Positions 1-6,119 of a stretch of DNA of 9,456 bases are shown one piece after another. Origin of the DNA: an uncultured Bacteroidota bacterium (lineage in GTDB: Bacteria > Bacteroidota > Bacteroidia > Bacteroidales > CAIWKO01); contig CALGYY010000010.1 in assembly GCA_937934705.1 (NCBI GenBank), positions 1-9,456 of the forward strand. Reading direction: 5' to 3'. The number at the start of each line of letters is the position of its first letter. The first letter of the stretch is position 1. The translations under genes and the position numbers were made by a program. The notes under the pieces were generated by a model that did not search any database, was not told where the DNA came from, and saw nothing but the letters and a program-made list of their open reading frames with translations.

Positions 1-596
1 CAACACGCGAACATCCCGCTTTCAGGTGCGAAGCTGTTGCTGACAAACCTTCACTGCTCGACAAAGAAGCGCCTATTGCGCAGACACATTCCCATGCACT
101 GGAATCTGACGTAAGGATCATGATCTCAGGATCTGCCGGCGAAGGGGTGCAGGTCGCCGCGGAATTCTTTACAAGGGCAGCCATAACGGCAGGCCTCAAT
201 GTGACCAAGAAAGGAAGTTATCCTGTCACTGTCGGTGTGGGCTATTCATCATCCGATATCATCATTTCTCCGAAAAAAATCCTGTACACAGGCTCTCCGA
301 GTCCCGATGTGATGGTGATCACCTCAGCCGACGGACTGGAGTTCTCCCGTGCTACCCTGGGCAATATGAAAAAGGGACTGGTGCTGCTTGACGACGGGCT
401 GGAGCTTGAACATGATCTTCTGAGGATTGAGAAAGTTCCTTTCAGGCAAACGGCAGGGATGAAGAGTGCTGCCATTATGGCCTTGTGGTATCTTCTGAAA
501 ACAACAAAGTATTTTCCGGAAGAGGCCTTCAGACAAACCATTGAACAGAGCCGGCATGCTTCCAAAATCAAGCTGAGCTTCATGGAAGAAGTCTGA
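1..596 (+). CDS. 2-oxoacid:ferredoxin oxidoreductase, gamma-type domain (5' partial)
   Basis: The reading frame is open from base 3 to the TGA at 594-596, so the gene begins left of the window. The visible C-terminal part has the fold signature of the gamma subunit of 2-oxoacid:ferredoxin oxidoreductases: a strand plus glycine loop (RIMISGSAGEGVQVAAE, corresponding to the GxGGQGV loop of relatives), then a segment VTVGVGYSSSDIIIS matching the family's RGG...S region, and the PDVMVITSADGLE strand. These enzymes oxidise 2-oxoacids to acyl-CoA and reduce ferredoxin in anaerobes. The first Met codon, at 120, would remove the beta strand before the glycine loop, so I reject it as the start. The 39 residues before it look like a linker from an upstream domain, which suggests a fusion with another subunit, possibly the thiamine-diphosphate beta subunit. 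The exact substrate (pyruvate, 2-oxoglutarate, branched-chain or indolepyruvate) cannot be told. Confidence 0.8.
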   Translation, partial: TREHPAFRCEAVADKPSLLDKEAPIAQTHSHALESDVRIMISGSAGEGVQVAAEFFTRAAITAGLNVTKKGSYPVTVGVGYSSSDIIISPKKILYTGSPSPDVMVITSADGLEFSRATLGNMKKGLVLLDDGLELEHDLLRIEKVPFRQTAGMKSAAIMALWYLLKTTKYFPEEAFRQTIEQSRHASKIKLSFMEEV

Positions 597-612
597 TAAT
601 AAGCGCTCTGCC

Positions 613-642
613 ATTCTTTACGTTTAAGAATCTGAATTTTTT
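613..642 (+). terminator. possible weak terminator after the oxidoreductase gene
   Basis: A 6-bp inverted repeat (ATTCTT 613-618, AAGAAT 626-631) with a 7-base loop is followed by a run of six T at 637-642. The stem is A/T-rich and the T run starts five bases after it, so this is a weak intrinsic terminator at best. Its position, between a housekeeping gene and a new promoter, fits that role. Confidence 0.3.
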
Positions 643-651
643 CCTCTTATG

Positions 652-681
652 TTGGTTTTATGAAATCATTTCGTATTTTTG
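652..681 (+). promoter_or_regulatory. Bacteroidota-type promoter of the ars-hgc operon
   Basis: TATTTTTG at 674-681 matches the Bacteroidota -7 consensus TAnnTTTG. A TTG at 652-654 lies 19 bases upstream, in the place of the -33 TTTG element. The first gene starts 22 bases downstream of the -7 element at 704. This is the only convincing promoter I see ahead of the gene series that ends at 7642. Confidence 0.65.
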
Positions 682-687
682 CGAAAT
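662..687. promoter_or_regulatory. candidate ArsR operator: inverted repeats around the -7 element
   Basis: ATTTCG (668-673) and CGAAAT (682-687) form a perfect 6-bp inverted repeat, and the 8-base spacer is exactly the -7 element TATTTTTG. A second perfect palindrome, GAAAT-C-ATTTC (662-672), shares the middle arm, giving three half-sites of the type GAAAT. ArsR/SmtB repressors bind short inverted repeats overlapping promoters and usually control their own operon; an arsR gene starts at 943. Short A/T-rich palindromes also arise by chance, so the assignment rests on position and context. Confidence 0.5.
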
Positions 688-703
688 ATAAAAATGAAAC
701 CGC

Positions 704-943
704 ATGGAAATTAAAGTACTGGGTCCTGGATGCCCGAATTGCAAGAACCTCGAAAAGCTTGTAAAGCAGACTGTGGCGGATCTGCAGATTGACGCTGTAG
801 TCACCAAAGAAGAGGACATCGTGAAAATCATGGGTTACGGCATTATGCGTACGCCCGGACTGGTTATTGACGATAAAGTAGTGATGAGCGGGCGTTTGCC
901 AACTGCTCAGGAGTTGAGAGAGATCATTCAAAAGAATATCTGA
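704..943 (+). CDS. mini-thioredoxin, redox-active disulfide protein 2 type
   Basis: A 79-residue cytosolic protein with a thioredoxin-like fold. It starts with strand MEIKVLGPGC and carries the active-site pair CPNC (Cys10 and Cys13), followed by the segment GIMRTPGLVIDDKVV with the cis-proline (TP) loop that faces the active site in thioredoxins. The length and the CPNC-near-start layout match the small thioredoxin family TIGR00412, often encoded next to PF03773 permeases and ars genes. No signal peptide is visible. It likely passes electrons to a partner in the operon, for example the CcdA-like membrane protein at 2710-3414. An ATG at 694 is in another frame and closes at once, so 704 is the start. 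Its TGA shares one base with the arsR start codon, implying translational coupling. Confidence 0.85.
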   Translation: MEIKVLGPGCPNCKNLEKLVKQTVADLQIDAVVTKEEDIVKIMGYGIMRTPGLVIDDKVVMSGRLPTAQELREIIQKNI

Positions 944-1302
944 TGGCCTCAAAACCGAAATTCACACAATATCAATCTGATCTGGCGAGGATTACCAAGG
1001 CGTTGAGTCATCCGGCCCGGGTTTATATTATTGAAAAGTTGCTGATGCTTAAAGGGTGCTGTACTTCCGGTGAAATGATAGGGGATATTCCGATAGCCCG
1101 TTCAACCCTGTCGCGACACCTGAAGGAACTGAAAATGGCCGGTTTGATTCAGGGAGAGATCGAGCCTCCTCACATTAAATACTGTATCAATAAAGCAAAC
1201 TGGATTGAGGCCGAAAAGCTGCTGAATAAATTCCTGAGCCAGGGTCATTCTTATCCCGAACAAAACTGTCAAACTGAAAAACCAAAGAAGAATACGATAT
1301 GA
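943..1302 (+). CDS. arsR: ArsR/SmtB-family metal(loid)-responsive repressor
   Basis: A 119-residue winged-helix regulator. Residues 12-36 (SDLARITKALSHPARVYIIE and following) are the typical ArsR helices, the recognition helix is around 52-66 (ARSTLSRHLKELKMAG), and the wing follows, with EPPHIKYCI ending near residue 82. Members repress ars operons and let go when As(III), or another soft metal(loid), binds cysteine thiols. The canonical ELCVCDL motif is absent, but vicinal Cys39-Cys40 (KGCCTSGEM) occupy about the same place before the recognition helix; Cys81 in the wing and Cys109 in the tail are further candidate ligands. The sensed ion cannot be fixed from sequence. It is second in the operon, overlapping its neighbours by 1 and 4 bases, and is probably autoregulated through the palindrome at 662-687. 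Confidence 0.88.
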   Translation: MASKPKFTQYQSDLARITKALSHPARVYIIEKLLMLKGCCTSGEMIGDIPIARSTLSRHLKELKMAGLIQGEIEPPHIKYCINKANWIEAEKLLNKFLSQGHSYPEQNCQTEKPKKNTI

Positions 1303-1850
1303 GAAAGTTTAAATTACAGGGAATGATGCTGATTGCATTCCTTTATTTTCTGCTGTTTTTTGCGGCATGCAGCTCTGTATCTCAGCAAAATGAGATGAAT
1401 GATAAAGACACAATTGTGGCAGAACTGCCTGACACCCTTGCAGCGGATCAGACTGCAGATTCATTACTGCATGACGATGCTGACACAATAAAGAAGATGG
1501 TTCCGAAAAGTGACCAGCCGCGGATACTGGTTTATAATTTTCATGTAACCAATCGCTGCCCTTCATGCATTGCTATTGAAGATGCCACGACTAAAACACT
1601 CAATACGTATTTTTCCCGGGAGATGAAGGATGGCCGCATCAAGCGGTATATAATGAATGTGGATGACGATGCCAACCGAAGTATTGCTGAAAAGTATCAG
1701 GTATTCGGATCGGGTGTTTTTGTAACCCGTGTTTTCAAGGGCAAGGAAGCGACCACTGATCTCACCGGAGACGGATTTAAATATGCGAAGAACAAAGAGG
1801 AAAAATTCATTGAAATATTAAAAACAAAAATTTCAGAATACTTAAAGTAG
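1299..1850 (+). CDS. ArsF-family thioredoxin-like lipoprotein (copy 1, CPSC)
   Basis: A 183-residue exported protein. Residues 1-23 form a hydrophobic signal ending in a lipobox (FFAAC, lipidated Cys24), so it should be anchored in the membrane facing the periplasm. A polar, acidic linker follows to about residue 73, then a thioredoxin-like domain with the strand ILVYNFHVTNRC and the redox pair CPSC (Cys87, Cys90). The domain resembles the family that databases name nitrophenyl compound nitroreductase subunit ArsF, found in ars operons beside ArsG. For the ArsEFG system, reduction of and resistance to nitroaromatic arsenicals has been reported; I infer only a periplasmic thiol-redox role here. 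Its ATG overlaps the arsR stop by four bases. The next gene is a clear paralogue. Confidence 0.75.
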   Translation: MRKFKLQGMMLIAFLYFLLFFAACSSVSQQNEMNDKDTIVAELPDTLAADQTADSLLHDDADTIKKMVPKSDQPRILVYNFHVTNRCPSCIAIEDATTKTLNTYFSREMKDGRIKRYIMNVDDDANRSIAEKYQVFGSGVFVTRVFKGKEATTDLTGDGFKYAKNKEEKFIEILKTKISEYLK

Positions 1851-1856
1851 TTTATT

Positions 1857-2294
1857 ATGAAAAACTTGCCTTTTATCCTGATCGCTTTTTTTATGGCATT
1901 TCAGGCTTGCGGACAACCGCAGAAAGACACAGATACCATCATATCAAATAACCCGACCAATCTTAAACTCAAAGTGTTGTATTTTCACATCACAAACAGG
2001 TGTATGACCTGTAGGGGTATTGAGGCCAACGTCAGAAAGACGCTTGATGAGCAATTCAGGAATGAAGTTGAAACCGGTGTTATTGACCTATATATTATGA
2101 ATTGCGAACTTCCTGAAAACAAGGATTTGGTTGAAAAATATGAAGCTTATGGCGCTACCCTTGCAATTACCTCATTTCAAAATGGCAAAGAGCAAAAAAC
2201 AGAAGACCTCACGAATTGGGCATTTCAAAAAGCGCATGATCCAGAATTATTCGTTTCCGAATTGAAATCAAAAATTAATGAATACATCCAATAA
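1857..2294 (+). CDS. ArsF-family thioredoxin-like lipoprotein (copy 2, CMTC)
   Basis: A 145-residue exported protein with a short signal and lipobox (AFQAC, lipidated Cys18), then a thioredoxin-like domain from about residue 37. The redox pair is CMTC (Cys49, Cys52) in the context FHITNRCMTCRGIE, directly comparable with FHVTNRCPSCIAIE of the gene upstream. Similarity continues in YIMN, the EKY-containing segment and the C-terminal helix ending INEYIQ/ISEYLK, so the two genes are a tandem duplication. The linker is much shorter than in copy 1. The different XX residues between the cysteines would be expected to shift the redox potential, which may be why both are kept. It lies six bases after copy 1 and three before the third family member. 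Confidence 0.75.
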   Translation: MKNLPFILIAFFMAFQACGQPQKDTDTIISNNPTNLKLKVLYFHITNRCMTCRGIEANVRKTLDEQFRNEVETGVIDLYIMNCELPENKDLVEKYEAYGATLAITSFQNGKEQKTEDLTNWAFQKAHDPELFVSELKSKINEYIQ

Positions 2295-2297
2295 AAA

Positions 2298-2708
2298 ATG
2301 AAAAAGAACATTGTATTGTTTTCGTTTATCATGCTCACCAGTGTGGTACTCCTTGCCCAATCGGGTAAAAGCAAAATTGAGGTCCTGTATTTTAAGGCTA
2401 ACTTATGTGGGTGTAAAGCAAAAGTATGCGCTCAGGCCGGTGCAGATATTCAAACTATTCTTATAAAGAACTTCGCTGACAGTAGTGTCGTTTTCAGGGA
2501 AGTTAAACTAGCCGATGAAGCCAATAAGACCCTCGTTGAAAAATATAAGGCACAGTCTCAAACACTGGTACTGGTAAAAACAACAAAGAAGAAGGAGGTC
2601 AGCCTGGATATTACTGACCTTGTGAAGGCATATTCTCAAAGCGGAGACAAGACTGTGCTTGAAACAGCATTGCTTGAGAAAGTCAATGAAATAAAAAAGA
2701 AGAAATAA
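2298..2708 (+). CDS. exported ArsF/ArsE-like protein with altered cysteine motif
   Basis: A 136-residue protein with a signal peptide (residues 1 to about 20, cleavage near LLAQ-S) and no lipobox, so probably soluble in the periplasm. The core begins IEVLYFKANLCGCKAKVC: it aligns with the strand before the active site of the two preceding proteins (VLYFHITNRCMTC), but the CxxC is replaced by Cys37-x-Cys39 and Cys44. Later segments LVEKYKAQSQTLVLV and a terminal KVNEIKKK match the same positions of copy 2 (LVEKYEAYGATLAI, KINEYIQ). I infer a third diverged paralogue, possibly the ArsE-type partner of ArsF; I cannot confirm that name. Three closely spaced cysteines suggest metal(loid) binding or a modified redox centre rather than a standard thioredoxin site. 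Its stop is one base from the next gene. Confidence 0.65.
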   Translation: MKKNIVLFSFIMLTSVVLLAQSGKSKIEVLYFKANLCGCKAKVCAQAGADIQTILIKNFADSSVVFREVKLADEANKTLVEKYKAQSQTLVLVKTTKKKEVSLDITDLVKAYSQSGDKTVLETALLEKVNEIKKKK

Positions 2709-2709
2709 G

Positions 2710-3414
2710 ATGGAATTCTTACAAAACTGGTTGGACGCCACAAACGTCCCGTTTCTGACTGCCTTCATCCTTGGGATCATGACGGCCATCAGCCCCTGTC
2801 CGTTGGCCACCAATATCACAGCTATCGGATTCATCAGTAAGGATATCGAAAACAAGAAGAAGATTTTTTACAATGGTTTATGGTACACTTTGGGACGGGC
2901 TGTCAGTTATACCGCACTTGGCGTGATACTGTATTTTGGCGCCAGCACCTTTCAGATCGCAAGGTTTTTCCAATCCAACGGTGAAAAATTTTTAGGACCC
3001 CTGCTTATTGTTGTCGGTGTTCTGATGTTTGATTTCATTAAAATCAAATTCCCGGGGCTGAGCAAGATCGGTGACAAAATGCAAAACCGCAAGAATAACA
3101 ACTGGTGGAGTGCTTTGCTGTTGGGAGTTGTTTTCGCCCTGGCGTTTTGTCCATACAGTGGCGTGCTCTATTTCGGGATGTTGATCCCCATTACCATCAG
3201 CAGCCCTTCAGGTTTGTTCCTCCCCTTTGTATTTGCCATCGCAACCGGTCTCCCGGTAATTATTGTAGCTTGGCTGCTTGCTTTCAGTATTTCGAGCGTT
3301 GGTGGTTTTTACAACAAGGTTAAGGTTTTTGAGAAATGGTTCAGGAGGGTAGTGGCAGTTGTATTTATCCTTGTAGGATTTTATTACGTTTATATTTTCT
3401 ATATCGCTGCTTAG
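2710..3414 (+). CDS. CcdA-like membrane protein of the ArsG family
   Basis: A 234-residue integral membrane protein with about six hydrophobic segments and two related halves. The first half carries ISPCPLATN (Cys30), the second LAFCPYSGVLYFGMLIP (Cys147), the paired cysteines after which CcdA/DsbD-beta proteins carry electrons from cytosolic thioredoxin to periplasmic thiol proteins. Databases name this ars-linked branch the ArsG family and describe it as an aminobenzylarsenical efflux permease. In this window it lies directly after three exported thioredoxin-like genes and in the same operon as a cytosolic CPNC protein, which fits a transmembrane electron relay at least as well as efflux. 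It is unlikely to be the cytochrome c maturation CcdA, as no other maturation genes are near. Confidence 0.78.
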   Translation: MEFLQNWLDATNVPFLTAFILGIMTAISPCPLATNITAIGFISKDIENKKKIFYNGLWYTLGRAVSYTALGVILYFGASTFQIARFFQSNGEKFLGPLLIVVGVLMFDFIKIKFPGLSKIGDKMQNRKNNNWWSALLLGVVFALAFCPYSGVLYFGMLIPITISSPSGLFLPFVFAIATGLPVIIVAWLLAFSISSVGGFYNKVKVFEKWFRRVVAVVFILVGFYYVYIFYIAA

Positions 3415-3425
3415 AATAAAAGGTC

Positions 3426-4769
3426 ATGGAATTTAAGAAAGAAATAAAAATCCTTTTGTGGATTCTTGTTGTATTTGGCGCAGCATTTTTTTTGCCGCTT
3501 GAAAGTGCAAGATTCAATACAGCGGTGGATGCCACACTGGATTTAGTGAAATGGTATGCCAGAGAGCATGTGGTTTTATGTTTATTGCCGGCATTTTTCA
3601 TTGCAGGGGTCATATCGGTATTTGTGAGTCAGGGTTCGGTGCTGAAGTATTTCGGGGCCAATGCCAAAAAGTGGCTGGCATATACGGTGGCCTCGGTTTC
3701 GGGAACCATTCTGGCCGTATGCAGTTGTACGATACTGCCCTTGTTCTCCAGTATCCATAAGCGGGGTGCCGGTTTGGGTCCGGCCATCGCGTTCCTGTAC
3801 TCCGGGCCGGCGATCAATATATTGGCGATTATACTTACCGCACGAATTCTGGGGTTTGAGCTCGGCATAGCCCGAATCATCGGGGCAGTCGTTTTCAGTG
3901 TCGTGATAGGGCTGCTGATGTCGCTGATCTACAGGAAGGAAGAAAAAATCAAGAAAGAAGAACAGATGAATATTCAGCCACCTCCGGAAAAGCGACCGAT
4001 GTGGCAAACTTCCTTTCATTTCTTTATCCTGATACTGATCCTGGTTTTTGCCAACTGGGGCCCTCCGGCTTTTGATGATAAGAGCAGTCTGTGGTTCCAT
4101 ATCTTTTCTTTCAAATGGTATATCACAGGGGCCTTCAGCATCCTTCTCGGTTTTTCACTCATCCGGATTCTGAAAATCAAGTGGTTTTGGGTGGTGATGG
4201 CCGGCGCTGTTACCATTCTTTCTGCAGTTCTGTCAAAGGTTTATATCAGCGATCCTAAACTCTCACCCCTGGTTCCGATGCTTACTGGTATTACTGCATT
4301 GAGTGTGATCACATTGCGCGACAAAAGGGATCCCGACAATAAAGAGTGGACGATCGTAAGCTGGGGATTTGCAAAACAGATCCTGCCTTTGCTGGCCGTT
4401 GGGGTGATTACCGCCGGATTTCTCCTGGGCTCGACACATGACGGTAAAACAATTGCCGGTGTCATTCCTGGTGAATGGATTGAAAGCATGGTTGGAGGCA
4501 ATTCCATCTTCTCCAATTTCTTTGCTTCATTTGTGGGGGCTTTCATGTATTTTGCCACATTAACTGAAGTTCCGATTTTGCAGGGTCTGATCAACGCCGG
4601 TATGGGAAAAGGCCCCGCTCTGGCCCTGCTGCTTGCCGGTCCCGCACTGTCCTTGCCCAATATGCTGGTGATCCGCGGTGTGATGGGCACACAGAAGACC
4701 GTGGTATATGTGGGTCTGGTTGTGATCCTGTCAACCGTCGCAGGATGGATTTATGGCAGCTTGTTTTAA
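3426..4769 (+). CDS. PF03773 (ArsP/YraQ-type) organometal(loid) permease
   Basis: A 447-residue membrane protein with about ten or more hydrophobic segments and a cytosolic or linker stretch near residues 168-190 (charged, K/E/P rich). Two internal repeats are visible: a first half motif AVCSCTILP (Cys99, Cys101) followed by GPAIAFLYSGPAINILAI, and a second half with ATLTEVPILQG followed by GPALALLLAGPALSLPNMLVI. The GPA...SGPA pattern and the CSC/P loop identify permease family PF03773, to which ArsP belongs. Characterised ArsP proteins export trivalent organoarsenicals such as methylarsenite and reduced roxarsone; other members are uncharacterised. The substrate here is unknown. It lies 14 bases before hgcA, so a methylated metal(loid) is an attractive but untested substrate. 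Confidence 0.8.
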   Translation: MEFKKEIKILLWILVVFGAAFFLPLESARFNTAVDATLDLVKWYAREHVVLCLLPAFFIAGVISVFVSQGSVLKYFGANAKKWLAYTVASVSGTILAVCSCTILPLFSSIHKRGAGLGPAIAFLYSGPAINILAIILTARILGFELGIARIIGAVVFSVVIGLLMSLIYRKEEKIKKEEQMNIQPPPEKRPMWQTSFHFFILILILVFANWGPPAFDDKSSLWFHIFSFKWYITGAFSILLGFSLIRILKIKWFWVVMAGAVTILSAVLSKVYISDPKLSPLVPMLTGITALSVITLRDKRDPDNKEWTIVSWGFAKQILPLLAVGVITAGFLLGSTHDGKTIAGVIPGEWIESMVGGNSIFSNFFASFVGAFMYFATLTEVPILQGLINAGMGKGPALALLLAGPALSLPNMLVIRGVMGTQKTVVYVGLVVILSTVAGWIYGSLF

Positions 4770-4783
4770 ACCGGTGATTCCCT

Positions 4784-5815
4784 GTGAACAGCAAATATAT
4801 CATCGGATCCGTCCCGACAGTCTTTGGAGAGATTCCTCGAGTGGACACAAAATGGAACAGCTCCGATATCCGCAATACGATGCGGGTGCGGTGGAATGTG
4901 GGGAGGATGAGATACACGGTAGATCCGGGTTTGTATGCAGTGGGGAATCCTGACGCAGAATCGATGGTGTTTGTCTCCGCAAATTTCAAACTGAGTTTCG
5001 ACCACTTGCGAAAGGCATTGCACAGCCTGAATGCCTGGATACTGGTGCTGGATACAAAAGGCATCAATGTATGGTGTGCAGCAGGAAAAGGAACCTTTGG
5101 CACAACGGAATTAATTAGTCGTATTAAGATTTGCGCTTTACTGAACATCGTCAACCACCGTAAACTCATTCTTCCCCAGTTGGGCGCTGTTGGCGTTTCT
5201 GCCCACGAAGTGAAAAGCAAAACGGGATTCCAGGTCATATACGGACCCGTGCGGGCTGAAGATATTCCTGCTTTTGTAGCATCAGGATTCAAAGCCACTC
5301 CTGAAATGCGGCGTATGAATTTCCCGATGTGGGAGCGCATCAAGCTGATCCCGGTGGAGATCACTTACGGGAAGTATTACCTGATCCTTGTACCTGCTTT
5401 GTTTTTTATTCTGGCCGGCCTTGGCCCCTTTGGGTATGCTGTAGATGATGCCTGGCACAACGGAGGCCGTTCGGTCATCCTGCTGTTCGCTTCCTATTTC
5501 GCAGGATGCGTGCTAACTCCAGCTTTGTTGCCATGGGTGCCGTTTCGCAGATTCGCACTAAAGGGATTGGTTCTCGGCTGGATCGTTACCAGCACCTTTC
5601 TCGCCTTTGACCTGCTGGGCCCACATATTCTCGAAAAGATAGCGTGGTACCTGATGACAGGAGCAATTTCTTCCTTTTTGGCGATGAACTTTACCGGAGC
5701 TTCAACCTATACATCACTTTCAGGAGTGCAAAAAGAAATGAAAACGGCCTTGCCCTTACAAATTGCGGCTGCTGCCGCAGGACTGGCCGCCTGGATCGTA
5801 GCAAGATTTTTATAA
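4784..5815 (+). CDS. hgcA: mercury methylation corrinoid protein HgcA
   Basis: A 343-residue membrane corrinoid protein that hands a methyl group to Hg(II). The N-terminal domain (about residues 40-165) resembles the corrinoid iron-sulfur protein fold. It contains DPGLYAVGNPD (47-57), SANFKLSFDHLRK (65-77), then ILVLDTKGINVWCAAGKGTF with the diagnostic cap-helix motif NVWCAAGK at 95-102; Cys98 (codon 5075-5077) is the strictly required lower-axial cobalt ligand of the family. About five membrane segments follow (near 198-218, 230-250, 258-279, 285-305, 323-342), as in known HgcA. The start is GTG at 4784, since an in-frame TGA lies at 4775-4777 and no ATG precedes the conserved region. No ribosome binding site is evident. 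hgcB follows after one base. The acetyl-CoA pathway corrinoid protein lacks this Cys motif and membrane domain, so it is ruled out. Confidence 0.95.
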   Translation: MNSKYIIGSVPTVFGEIPRVDTKWNSSDIRNTMRVRWNVGRMRYTVDPGLYAVGNPDAESMVFVSANFKLSFDHLRKALHSLNAWILVLDTKGINVWCAAGKGTFGTTELISRIKICALLNIVNHRKLILPQLGAVGVSAHEVKSKTGFQVIYGPVRAEDIPAFVASGFKATPEMRRMNFPMWERIKLIPVEITYGKYYLILVPALFFILAGLGPFGYAVDDAWHNGGRSVILLFASYFAGCVLTPALLPWVPFRRFALKGLVLGWIVTSTFLAFDLLGPHILEKIAWYLMTGAISSFLAMNFTGASTYTSLSGVQKEMKTALPLQIAAAAAGLAAWIVARFL

Positions 5816-5816
5816 T

Positions 5817-6116
5817 ATGAAAACACTGGTTTATCTTAAAGATGTTGTCACGCTGAAACTGGATGCCGAAAAATGCACCGGTTGCAGGATGTGCACGCGT
5901 GTTTGCCCCCACGAAGTGTTTGCGATCGCTGAGAAAAAGGCCGTGATTGTCCGCAAGGATTACTGTATGGAATGTGGCGCCTGCGCAAAGAATTGTCCGG
6001 AAGGTGCGATAACGGTGAAGTCGGGTGTGGGATGTGCGGCCGGGATTATTAACGGAATTCTGAAAGGTACGGAGCCGAGTTGTGATTGCAGCGGAAGCGG
6101 GGGGAGTTGTTGCTAG
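5817..6116 (+). CDS. hgcB: mercury methylation ferredoxin HgcB
   Basis: A 99-residue ferredoxin that reduces the corrinoid cofactor of HgcA and probably also binds mercury. Two complete 4Fe-4S motifs are present: Cys20/23/26/30 (CTGCRMCTRVCP) and Cys50/53/56/60 (CMECGACAKNCP). The HgcB-specific features follow: Cys73 in SGVGCAAGI and the C-terminal pair Cys98-Cys99 just before the stop, both known to matter for mercury methylation in relatives. Two more tail cysteines, Cys89 and Cys91 (PSCDCSG), are additional. The gene starts one base after hgcA and has no visible signal peptide, so it acts in the cytosol at the HgcA membrane complex. A generic bacterial ferredoxin would lack Cys73 and the terminal Cys-Cys. 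Confidence 0.95.
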   Translation: MKTLVYLKDVVTLKLDAEKCTGCRMCTRVCPHEVFAIAEKKAVIVRKDYCMECGACAKNCPEGAITVKSGVGCAAGIINGILKGTEPSCDCSGSGGSCC

Positions 6117-6119
6117 GCT

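Noticed and set aside
120..122. ATG as the start of the first gene
   Set aside because: The frame stays open to the left edge, and starting here would cut off the beta strand that leads into the glycine loop.
2710..3414. Cytochrome c maturation CcdA
   Set aside because: No cytochrome c maturation or cytochrome genes are near, while ars genes and ArsF-type partners are directly adjacent.
4770..4783. Cobalamin riboswitch ahead of the corrinoid protein gene
   Set aside because: The gap before hgcA is only 14 bases, far too short, and no B12-box-like element is seen there.
4591..5364. Long open frame on the minus strand, 257 codons, across the permease end and hgcA
   Set aside because: It is antisense to two strongly recognised genes and its translation shows no family motif and an unnatural composition.
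4784..5815. Corrinoid iron-sulfur protein of the acetyl-CoA pathway
   Set aside because: The cap-helix NVWCAAGK motif and the C-terminal membrane domain are specific to HgcA, and no CODH/ACS genes are present.
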